Shown here one piece after another: positions 12,701 through 24,010 of a stretch of DNA of 64,000 bases. Every line of letters begins with the position of its first letter. Positions within the stretch are counted from its first letter, which is position 1. Position numbers and translations under genes: made by a program. The notes under the pieces are model-generated. The model had not been told where the DNA came from, made no database searches, and saw nothing but the letters and a program-made list of their open reading frames with translations. The DNA is from Lanius collurio (taxonomy: Eukaryota; Chordata; Aves; Passeriformes; Laniidae). The stretch is taken from the NCBI GenBank assembly GCA_020086605.1, contig JACBWW010000016.1:20634775-20698774 (forward strand). Reading direction: 5' to 3'.

Positions 12701-14842
12701 GTTTTCTGTCAATTTTACCTGTCTATTTAAAGTTCATTGTTTTTCTAGCCTTTCACTGTGGATAAACAAACATTTCACCTCTGACCATTTCTTTTGATTC
12801 TTTCCCTGATGTCTCCTTTTGACATAATTAAGGGTTGATAACCCACTCCACAAAGTATCTATTAAAAAGTATTCTTAAAACATCTGCTAGTAGATCAAAA
12901 CACAATAGATGAAAGCAGGAAAAGGAGTCCAATGTAAGGTAGAATGATTTGAAGCAATTTTATTTTCTCTCTCTGGTTTAGTTTAGAATCAGTGATTATT
13001 TTCTCACTCTCTCTGTTAACAGCAAGACAACAAAAGATAAGAGATATTTAGGATGCCTATGTTGGCGATGTATTGAAAGGGGAACCCTGGATAGAAGAGG
13101 ATCATTCTAGTTTGGTGCCAGGACTGGTAGATTAGCTAATTAGATTTTAGCACAATGAACTGTGCATACTTGGAGGAGTCTTTCTGACTTGGGTCTCAAA
13201 GGATGTCCTGGCTGTACTTCTGTGCTGTAAAAATCAAGATGAGCCTCAGCCTCCTGTGCTTCTGCTAGAAAAACCACTCCACTGATGCAGCTGAAATTCA
13301 GTTGCCCAGTATCAAGGGCACCTGCAACTGTGAAAATCTCTCTGAAGAAACTCTCTAATAAGTCTGTCCCAAGATGTGCTTTTCCTTATGTTCTGCACTG
13401 GGTACAGAAGCTCAGTAACTGCTACCAATGACAAGTTCAATGAACAAAGTTTACCTGAGTCTCCTGTGCATCCCAGTCTTACAGTGAATACTTCTCTATT
13501 TTATACCTGCAAAACATAATTTCTAAGCACTTCAATATTTATTGAAAATCCTCCTGAAGAATCCTTGTTCAAAATACTGTGTACTAGTCAGAAATGTGCC
13601 TTGTTTTTCCAAACAGACAATATTCTGAACCTCTTGTTGGAGCCAGTTCTTTGTGAAAGACATACCTAATTATTTTCTTCCTTCTAAGAGCATTTTGTAT
13701 GCATTAAAGCACTGCATGTGAAAAATCTGTTGCAGATTTCTGCATCATGTAGTGCTCAAACTGGGTGCTCTCAGTGTTGGACTTGGCTTCTTGCATTGGA
13801 AATGTCTTTCTTCTGATACTAAGCGTATTAATTAATCAGCCTAGAAGCTTATTTTCCTCATATTTAGTAGAGTTGATAATATTAGGCAAAATATTTTTCA
13901 GTTAATTAACAAGTGAATTAAATCACATCCTACATGGAGGCTGTTCTTAAAATATACAGTATGAATATGTACAATATGAACAGAAGTCCTAATTAAGAAA
14001 TAAATAATGTTGTATACCAGGAATAGCTACAGAGATGTGTTGGAAGGACCAAGTGCTTAGCATCTATAAAGATTTGGCTTTCTTGTGTATTAAATCTCTA
14101 ACAGCCAGTTATAAACTCACATTCTTGTGGCTCCCAGTTAGCTTGAATGTCAGAAATGCAGGAAATCAGCTGTTCTCAGGAATCAAACTCATCCCGAGCC
14201 ACAGCAACTGGGGAATAAAGAAGTAAAAAACACTTGAAAAATGAGTCAGTTTTTCTTCTAGCACGTCACTATCAATGCAATTTGGTTAGTGATCTAAGTT
14301 CATATACTTTACCACCTTCCAAAATAAGTTAAACCCCCCTCAGTATATACATTAACTCTTACAATTACAATTCCACTTACTGGTCCCCTTTCCTGTTTGC
14401 AATAATTACCTATTGGGAAGAGCAGGATGACGTCTCTGGGACTAGATGGTGACTCACCAAAGAGTGACCTCATGGAAGGGGACTGATTTTGTTACCACTA
14501 TTCTAAATACATTCCAGCCCTTGATTTATGAGCTGAACAGATTATTTTCTACAATGAGCACACAGTAAAGCATCCATTATTGCCAGAGAAGTAATGAATG
14601 CTCAGCACTCTCCTGACTGTCAGGCCAGGTTTGCCTTTGTGTAGGCTTGCAGCAGTGAGCCAGCACACGTGTTATTTCCCTTCCTTTTGCACTCCTGTGT
14701 GGAAGATGACTCCTTTTAAAGTTATTATAATAATTGCTGCAAGACTTAAATACAAGTAATGAGATGACACTACATTATTTTGAAAGAATGCCCACAAAGT
14801 TTTTTACACTTAAAGGTAGATATTTCCATACTGCTGATAGCA
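6796..14842. other. Intergenic, GPX7 to SHISAL2A (left half)
   Basis: About 8 kb of AT-rich sequence has no coding exon that I can support. Open frames are all under about 115 codons, lie at random on both strands and have no recognisable motif. A purine-rich tract sits at 7935-8050. The rest appears to be unique sequence, or repeats too old to recognise by eye. Confidence 0.6.
7935..8050 (+). repeat. Purine-rich (GA/AAG) low-complexity tract
   Basis: The + strand is strongly biased to A and G for about 115 bases. A 14-base direct repeat, AAGTAAAAAGGAAG, is present at 7963-7976 and 8011-8024. It is probably a decayed simple repeat. Confidence 0.6.
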
Positions 14843-14910
14843 CAGAAACATAGACTATCTTGAGTTAGGAGGGACCCATAAAATCATTGAGTCCAGCTCC
14901 TCACAGAATC
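14843..14910 (-). mobile_element. CR1 LINE, 3' terminal fragment (antisense)
   Basis: The + strand reads ACATAGACTATCTTGAGTTA, then AGGAGGGACCC...ATCATTGAGTCCAGCTCCT. This is the reverse complement of a CR1 3' end (compare the + strand copy at 2829-2886). The copy is short and diverged. Its inner (5') edge is uncertain and might reach about 14950. Confidence 0.7.
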
Positions 14911-17900
14911 ATCTCATTCACATTCTGCCAAAAAATATGGACAATTTCCAGATATAAGGGCCTCTTGTAGAATAGTTAGGCTTTCAAATTTTTACACCCA
15001 GGAGATAATGTGGAAAGTCTTAAAGGTTAGGTGAATTACTGCTTATGTTTGGCCTTGTATAGGATGCTGACTTTGTTTATATAATCACAATTCTTACATT
15101 TTTTTGAACAAGATCTGAGACTATCTGAGAACAAATTGCAGTAATATAAAAACATTAAAGATTGCCTATAGGCATTATTCTGAAACAGAAAAGAGATTAG
15201 AACTTAGAGTGGGAGCTTTTAATGTAAAAATGTCTAGTGTGATAAAAATTATGAATTTTAGATGTATAATGAGATAAAAATTCAAATTTCCATTGGAATA
15301 GGCAGTGAAGTGCTTGTGTCTCAGCCTGAATATTTTGAATGTAAAATTTAAATTGCAATTCAGTTATAAAACAGCAACCAGTGGAGCAAACAGTCATTGA
15401 AATTCCATCTCCTCTTATCCTTATCTTCCTTTACATTGGTACAAATGCTGATTTAAAGTCCAACAATCAGAAGAAGCATGTAGAATTACAGGCATATATG
15501 TGCACTCCCAGCTAATAGCGACAGCACTGGCTCTGGAGAAAAGAGGTTTTGTACCATATTTTTGTTTACAAGGCTGTACATATGCAAGAAGGAAGCAATA
15601 ACTGAACCAGCTGATTGGGAAAAACATCTGTGTGCTGCTTTGGAAAACTTCCTAATACGAAGTGAATCAACATGAATGGCTAGGAAACATCCCTAATCAA
15701 AACTGATATGGTGACATGGGTCTTTTTTGCAGCTTTTTTCCAGTGATTGTATAACTCGATTAGTTACACACAACTCTGTTCATAGGCTCAAGCTTTTTAT
15801 GAATCCATCCAGAACTCCCAGCCCAAGGAGGATTCCTTGCTTTTTATAATTCAGACTATGTAATTATGGCTTAACACCAACCAGGCCTTGGCTGCCTTGC
15901 CTTGACAAATTTACATTATTTGGACAGTTATTCTGCAAACAATTAAGATTTTACTCTTAGTCTGGTAGGATGGATTCTTATTTATACCAATGGAAAAGCA
16001 ATTTCTCAGCAGATCTTTTTGTTAACCTTCAAATTCATCCCTAGTTACAGAAATCAACAACAGTAAAAAAAATCTAACAACAACAAAAAAACAACAAAAC
16101 AAAAAACCCTAAAATACATACAAACTAAAAATCAAACAAAAAAAACCCTAAAAACCAAAAAACAATTTAAATAATTGTCCTTTTAAAAATTTTAGAATTC
16201 AGATTTTTCAATTTTTTAAAAAAATAAATGTTAAGTGCTGTAGTCTAAATTTAATACATACTGAATGTAATGAGGTGCAAAACAAAACGAATATTTTTAG
16301 CGAGATGGAAACCAAGAATGTGTGTTACTGATGGAGGAACTACAGTAATAAGAAGGAATGGTAAAGTAGAACATTTTTAATCTAATATGGTAATAACTAT
16401 ATCCAGTTACTGAAACTTTCAGAAAACTCAGAGCATCATGAAAAAAGAGGCTTGACATTGATCTTACGGATGAAGCAACTAAACATGTGGGTGATACCAT
16501 TTTCCCAAAAGCATGTGACAAGTGAGTGAAAAGCAAAGAACAGAACCGAACCTTCTGCTTCCAAGTTTGTACAGATGTATCCATCACCTTCAGTTAATCC
16601 AACCAAAGAAAGCAAGCTATCATGTGAAAGTCGATTATTTTGGCACCAGTTAAAGGGAGAAATAGACAACAACAGACAAATGCTGTAATTACATTCTTTT
16701 CCATAAGACAAACAACAATGCTGCTGTAAATGAAAATAATTTAGCTTGACTCTGACTACTTCTGTTGAGATGTTCGTCATGCCCACCCTAGTGAGTTGCA
16801 ATGATGCATTCTGCTTCAGCAGCAGCACAGAAACAATTCCTGTCAAAATCCCTGGTGTAAATTCCAGGTATGGAAGAAGGATGAGAAGATGGTTAGAATG
16901 AACAGATACAATATATCTTATAGCTTCATCCAATTTCTAAGAGAACATCTGATTACTGAGATTAACACAGATGAAATTAATCACTCATCTGAGATGTAGC
17001 TGGTGATCATTTCACCAAATCAGGACCAATGAGGTGGAGACCTGACCAATGGCTCACTTGGCCCAGCTTCAGAAGGCCTAGTCTGCCACTAGAGCAATTC
17101 CATTAACTACAGACTGTGTGGTAATCAGGGGCTCTGACAGTGAGGGATACATAAGATTAAGAGGCAACAGTTGTATTTTAATAACTATTGTGCAAATGTA
17201 GTTAAGTTGAAAGACCCACAGCGTCTTGAAGACACAAAAACCATAAACCCTCTAGTTATTATTAGCAGTCTATATCCCTTTAATATTCTGAACCATCTTA
17301 TCAAAGGTTAGGCTATGTTAGGTGTTCATAATAAGAATATATTTTTTATTTTTCCTTTGGATCATCTGCTTATGTTGGACAACGACTCCTTGTATCCACT
17401 GCTGAAGTGAAATGGGGTTTGAAACTGAGAAGGCTTTCTAATTTCAGCCAAAGACAGGAGGGCTGTGGAAACATTGTCTTTACAGTATCCTCAAATCTAG
17501 TAGTGTTCAAAGATGGAAAACAAACTCACCTTCAGCACCAGAAATAAGGAATAAAACTGATCTTTTGAAGCTAGAAAATAAAACTGAAAGTCTGTCAAGA
17601 AAACAATTGCTAAGAAAGGCATGTCATTGCTTGTGAGCAATGCAACAATATCAGGAGTGAAACACCCTCACACCACAGAACACTGGAAAAATGAATTAGT
17701 ACCTGTGAAGTGATCATAAGTATTACCAAAAACCATGGATGAAGTAATTCTCTATTCCCACTAGATATGGTTAACATTCAGTAAATTACTTTTTGATCAT
17801 TAGAAAAGTGTAAGAAAATACAGTCATTAAAAACTGATTGGTGAAATGCACTGAAATCTCTCCAAAAATAGTGCAGTTATTAGCTCTAAGTCTGGCATTT

Positions 17901-20900
17901 CTAAATTCTGAGTAATCTGCTATTCTTTGAATGTAATTTTGTACACAAAATTTCTTCTGTTTGAAAACAAATAGAGAAAACAAGAGCAGAGTTTCATATT
18001 GGCAATGACATGAGTCACCTGAAATATTTCAAACCACCATACAGAGTTTTGCCACGTGAATTAATGAAATAAAGGAAGGCACTGTTTGCCATTGCATATG
18101 AAAAAGAGAACTAAATAAAGCATACATTTTCCCACAAAGTTTAAACATATTTGCTCATTGAAAAGGAAGGGGAACAAGCAGGAAACTGGGGTTTTGTTCC
18201 AAGATTCATAGGTACAGCACAAAGCTCCTGTTACTCCAAAGGCTGCTCCTCTTCACCTTGTCCTTTCAATGTGCCTCTTTCCTACTTCCATTTCTTCACC
18301 CTCTCCTTGTTCTCTCTAACTGCCAAACCCCAGCCTCCAATTCTTACATTTGTCACAGCAGTTCCAGTTTCTTACCCCAGACTGGGTCAGAGCCCAGATC
18401 TTTGGTTTTAACACCTTATTTCACACAGGACAGAAAACTTCAGTCCCAACAAAAAAGCTTTTTAAAATAAGAAGCAATTGTAAATAGGCTCATGTAGAAA
18501 GTTTTTCTCCTGCTGTAGAACTTTAACAATAGATGATGTTACCCCCTACACACAAAATATAAAGACAGTTGTGTGGGAGGGTTAAAGAGGAAGAATTATT
18601 CCTGTTATTGATATCTGCATCTCTTTGAATTATAGATTAGAATGAAAGTTCTCTATGATGGCTAAGTGACAGAAAGGATTCTGAGCCGAGGCACACAAAA
18701 ACATGCAAAAAGTTTATATGGTTTTATAACAAAACAACTTTTGATGTTTTAAAAATATGCTTAATAGGACTAAATCTAAATTATTGACCTAAGAGGTTGA
18801 ACAAAATGAAGATAATTAAAAAGCTTCTGTTCGAGTTTACTGTGAAAATGGTGGGAAGATGTTTTATTGTATTATTTATTCATTGAAATTTAGAAATCAG
18901 GATTTCAAACCTGTTTATTAAGGTATTTTTCTTTAATCTTCAGTTTCAGACAAGGTAAATTCAAAGGGTGGTAGAAAGTGACAATTCATATAAGATTATC
19001 AATCTATAATTTTCTGTTTTGTTGATTAATGTAGAATAAATGCTGAAAGGATCTAGCAACCTACATGTTTTACAGGTGCTATCTCTGATGGAGATCTTGC
19101 TTAAATAGTCTGAAATAATAGGCCCATCATTTCTAAATGTCTTGTAATTGAATAACTCAGTTTCAGAACAATCCCCCTAATCATCCCCTACATACAGAAA
19201 CAACATACTTGCTAGAATCCTTTAAAATTTGCATTCTCCTATTCAAACAGAAAATACATTACAACATATCCTTGTGTCTCTAAAATTATAAATAGTTCTA
19301 TTTTACAAGCAGGATAAATAAAAGCAAAGTTAAATGATTGAGGCAGGGTCAGAGTAAGATTTTTTTGTAAGGAACATACCAATTTTGTGCCTTTTACTCA
19401 GATAAGTAAAAAGAATTTTCCTTTCTGAAAAGGAAAAAGAAATGAAAACCGCTCCATGAAGACTGCAGTCAAGACTATTTGGTTAGGTTCACTGTTGAAA
19501 ACTATTTTATGCAGCTGATTATTCTACTTCTAGGTAGGAGAGTAAGTGTAAAAATATAAGATTTGCTTCAGTGAGTCATTATTCTGAAATGTTTACCAAT
19601 AACAGCACATAAACACTGTAGATAATGAGGCCATCAGACATACGAAGACAAATTACTTACCAGAGCTCCACCCTCACTGCAAAACTACCAGTGTCAACAC
19701 TTCCTACTTCCCTGTTTCACCGATTTTCCCTCTCAAAATTTTGACTGAAACGTCTTCCAGCTGCTTGATGTTCAATATTACTTTCTCCTTCTTCATTTTT
19801 TAGTTCTGTGAAGCAGAGACAGTTTAAAGTCAAAATCTATACCCTATATTGACTAGGGAAGTCAATTAGAGGATAATGTGTATGAAGTAGAGTTAAAATT
19901 ACCAGGAAAATTGATAGACTCTGGAGTGACATGAAAAACTCCAGTAATGATACTTTATACTTGTGTTCACTTGCACAGAGAGGATCTCAAAATACAAACA
20001 CCTTTCCATACGAGCGTCAGACAACTCCATCACTACCACAAATCTACAGAGTTAAACTGAGGCACAATCTGGGAAATCAATTTGCTTGTAGCTGGTTGAA
20101 TTGAGAGCAGAACCCAAGATACAGCATATCCTCTTGATAGATTTCAGTCCTTCACTAATACAAGGTTCTTTTTTAGTCCTCTGAGTGACAGCATCTCACT
20201 GTACTGCAATTGTGCACCATTTAAAACTTCTGTGCCCCTTTTTGGTTTGAACCTTATGCTGTCATCTGCCTTCCTGAAGTGCCTGCTGCCCATGTAACAT
20301 GATAAAATATGTTATCTACACTAACCCTGATGTCAATTTAACTTTTTACTCCTAATCAGAGCTCATTACACCATCCTGGCATGACAATTTTGTTTAATTG
20401 CATAATTTGCCACCAGATTACTTTTGAAAGTAATTTATGCAACTCTTGCCAGTTAATAATTAGGTTATGCTCTTAAGGAAAACCTTGCCATGTAGATTTG
20501 AGGATTGATGCTGATCTAGACAGCTGTATCATAGTTCATAATTAACTTTCTGTGGAAAGTTGGCTGGTAGAAATGTGTCCACAACTGTTAATGTGAATGT
20601 TTTTAGCTTTCAGTTTTAGTAGTCAGTGAAGAAGCACAATTCACTTTGAGTTGTCTCTAAATGGAATGGCTAAATCGGGAAGTTTTCGCTTCTCTCTCAA
20701 GCCTCCTTTGCTCTAAACTATATCAGTCAGAAAAACTCCTGTAATTTCCTGGAAAATTAAACCAGCCCAGTTCTGCTGGCCAGTATCTTGTGGAGTCAGG
20801 ACAAGTAAATAAGAGGCAGTATGCTTTTCACCTTAATTGTAGTTTAGATGAAGATTACAATTACTTTCAATGACTACAAAAAAATGCTGTGTTCTAATTA

Positions 20901-23139
20901 CTGCATAGACAACATACATATATTTATGTCTATGAGTACATCTGGAAGGCTTGAAAGCAGTTATAAGAAAGAGAAGTCTGCAACTCCATGGCCCCAGGTA
21001 TTTTGAAGACAGGCTTCAAGTATAAGCTATACAGTCTCTTGGAAGCCAATGCGTGTTCCAGTAAATCAGTTAAAGATTTGCAGAAAAATCTGGTTTGCAA
21101 GCATCTAAGAAAGTTGGCACATTTTACCAGAATTGGAGTCAGAGCTTCACCACAGAAGAGACTCATATTCACATGGAGTTCAGCACTCAGAGAATAGAAG
21201 TATCCTGTTCTGGATACAGTTCTGAAAGCTTCTCCTGAATACCTAGATAATTTGACTCTTAGTTAAAAGTGTCCTACAAAGATCTTTCATCTGTGTCTTT
21301 TCTTAAAGTTGGATGACTTCATTGTTAAGTTGAAACATATTTGTCACTCAGCAGAGAGAACTGGTCTTGTCATCTGTGTAATAACTTAAATTGATATTGG
21401 TAATAGTGAAGAGAGAGGGCAACATACTTTATGACTTCCAAACCACTAGCTCTTATTGGAAGAGGTCTGTGTTTTGTAGTTGGAATGATAAAAGATGTGA
21501 TGTTTTCTTCAGACATAAAAGATGATGCACCTGTTCCACTGGCCAGTGAAGAGCCTCCCACTCACACTTCAAATCCTGTTTCTGAGTGTCTCATCAAAAG
21601 AGAATGTTTTTTATTTCAATCCTCCAGCAATTACATAGTTAATTCAGTCACTGAGGCAGATAACTCTAAGGTAATTTCTAATGTTTCATATAAATCTTTC
21701 CAAATAATAGGAACAACTAAGCACGCTGATTATTGTCACTCAGTAATCATGGCAAATACAAATAGATTGCTGGTATGAATGAGTATGCCAACTGATGAAA
21801 CAAACAAAGGAAAAAAGATGTTGCCACCTCAGAACATTTCAGCTTTCTTTGAAACCAAATTTCTTCAAGTTTGGACAAAGAATCCACCCTTACTCCAACT
21901 CTGACACAGATCTACCTAATAATACTCATTAAGCATGAATGAAAGTTTGTGTAAGACTGAGCATAAAACTGTGATGGGTAATTTTGTTTGTTCCAAATCA
22001 CTGCAGTAATAATTCTGAGAGAAAAATAGTTATCTGAGTTCTGAATAATGAGAGAAAACTCTCCAAAAGTAAAACAGCAATATACAAAAATAACTAAGAA
22101 TGTTCTATAATTCTAAATGTCTCTTGACCATTTGATTTGGGAATGTTCACTTGAAAAGGTGAATTGAATGACTCCTGAATTCATGGCTCTCTGCCATGGT
22201 TGTTGAATTCTGGTATGAACAGAACCTCAGGGGAAACAGATCAAGAAAGGATAAGATAAAATAAAAAACAATCCCAGAAGGATAAAGAGAATCAAAGAGA
22301 AACACGAGGATGGGAATTCATGTTTTGGAAGAAAGCAGCTATTAGCATTTGAACAACATAGATAAAGACATTTCAAAAGATTAATACCTAAACTGGAATT
22401 ACATGTTTCTCGATCCTGGGAAGTTGTAAAACTTACTTAGGTCTCTGTTGTGAACATGGTATTGGCAACTTCACAAAGTCTTGAATCAGTCTCCAAAACC
22501 ATGACATTTATGCCTGTACTTCTTAGTTTCAACCACACCATATGTTGTTTATCTGACTGATGCATACACACGGTCTGGGCAACCAACTGATGGCTTTTGA
22601 GCTCCTTTCCTCATTAGAGACTTTCCTCAATCATGGAAAAACAGTCCCCATGTCTTTGTGAATCAAATGACCAGGAGATTGTCTGTTAATCTCAAATACA
22701 CAAGAGCCACAATTAAGTCCTTACACATACTGACACTATTGACATAACCGAGGTGAGAAGGCTGCCTTCTGGTCTTTGGTAGATCATTTTGCCACATACA
22801 TCTCAAAGAAGTCAATCCTCAATTTATCATTGATCTGATTTCATCAGAACAACTCAAGTGATGAAGTTACAACTGTCACAAAATCTCATCGTTATCTAGC
22901 CTTTCTCTTTGTTGTTATCCAACACTCATTGATTTCTCCTGATCTCCCCGTTTCCGGAGTCTTTGCACCAGCCACATCACTGTCATTCATCCTCTCACTT
23001 TGTGCAGTGCATCTTAAAGTGTTGAGCCTGTTTCTGAGCTGGAGCTTTCCTCCCCCTCATCAAGCCAAAGGGGACTGAGTCCTACAGAAGGGTGAGCCCT
23101 CCCCATGCTCTCCTTGATTTGCCTGTCCTGAGACCCCAC
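14911..23139. other. Intergenic, GPX7 to SHISAL2A (right half)
   Basis: About 8.2 kb contains no gene I can support. It holds an A-rich low-complexity block at 16058-16165. It also holds one 165-codon open frame on the - strand (16436-16933) that I do not recognise, and an AT-rich, homeodomain-site-rich stretch at 20230-20490. GC content rises only from about 23000, at the SHISAL2A CpG island. Confidence 0.6.
16058..16165 (+). repeat. A-rich low-complexity block
   Basis: The sequence is built of A runs broken by single C bases (CAACAAAAAAACAACAAAAC and similar). It may be a decayed (CAAA)n tract or an old poly(A) tail. No retroposon body is recognisable next to it. Confidence 0.6.
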
Positions 23140-24010
23140 CCAGGTTATGGGTGAGGACGAACCCCTGGAACCTCCCCTCAACATGGGACCCAGCGCTGAG
23201 GGACAGCCAAGAGCCAGCCTTTGAGGTGGCAGCCCGGAGGTGGCCGGTCCCTCACGGCGGTCTCCCGCCCTCCCCTGCCTGCGCTGAGGGCGCGGGCGGC
23301 TCCCGCCACTCCCGCCCTGTGGCGGCCTCGGGGCCGGTGGGCGCGGCGGTCCCTGCCGCCAGCGCAGCCCCCTGCCCGCCGGCCCCGCCCGCCACCGCCG
23401 CCTCGCCTTGCCTCGCCTCGCCTTTCCTCCCGCCCGAGTGCCGCCAAGCCGAGGCGCCGGGCGGGCAGCGGGCGGCCGGCCGCGCCATGAGCGCCGAGTG
23501 CAGCAGTTACCTCAACGCCGACAAGGTGCTGGTGAGCGGGTTCAGCTGCCCGCGGGCGGGCGGCGACGCCCGCGCCGTGTTCTGCTGCGGCTTTCAGGAC
23601 GTCAAGTACTGCTGCGATGACCCGCACAGCTTCTTCCCCTACGAGCACAGCTACATGTGGTGGCTCAGGTAGGGGAGCGGCGGTGCCTGCCGGGGTGGAG
23701 GCTCCGGGCGGGAGACCTGTGTGCGCCCGAGCTTGTCTCGAGTGTGTGTTTGTGAGGTACTTGTAGCCGGGCACTTGAAAGCTGCCTTTGTCCCGCCGAG
23801 AGTAGCGGTAGAGCTGCATCTTCAGCCCAGAGAGTCTTTTGCTCGTGCCAGGGTAGTTTCTGAAGGAAATAACTCGTGGTCTTCGTAAGGCAGCGCTGGG
23901 AAACGCTCGGTGCCTCAGGCAGAGCATCCGGAGCGTCTCCCGCCCTTTGGGTGTGAGGGGAGCGGCTGTCTCGGGGCCTGAGCGCGTAAGATGCTGCGCG
24001 CATAAAGTTC
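23140..24010. promoter_or_regulatory. SHISAL2A: CpG island / promoter region of SHISAL2A
   Basis: This is the only strongly GC-rich, CpG-dense part of the window. It is densest at 23220-23700 and overlaps the first SHISAL2A exon. It contains GC-box sequence (CCCCGCCC at 23383-23390) and no convincing TATA box, as expected for a CpG-island promoter with dispersed initiation. Open frames seen on both strands here reflect GC richness. The transcription start cannot be placed from sequence alone. Confidence 0.75.
23487..23668 (+). CDS. SHISAL2A: SHISAL2A coding exon 1
   Basis: The ATG at 23487 is followed by [13 protein letters not shown] and the Shisa-like cysteine motifs, ending MWWL plus two bases of a Ser codon at the donor CTCAG|GTAGGG. 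The frame stays open upstream to about 23151 with no in-frame ATG, so this ATG decides the start. The exon is very GC-rich at its 5' end, consistent with the CpG island. Confidence 0.94.

Noticed and set aside
21431..21778. 115-codon + strand open frame
   Set aside because: Length is compatible with chance, and there is no motif, no promoter and no poly(A) signal at a sensible distance.
23178..23927. 249-codon open frame on the - strand over the SHISAL2A start
   Set aside because: It is Arg/Ala/Gly-rich and follows from GC richness of the CpG island. The opposite strand carries the conserved SHISAL2A exon, and no antisense protein is known to me.
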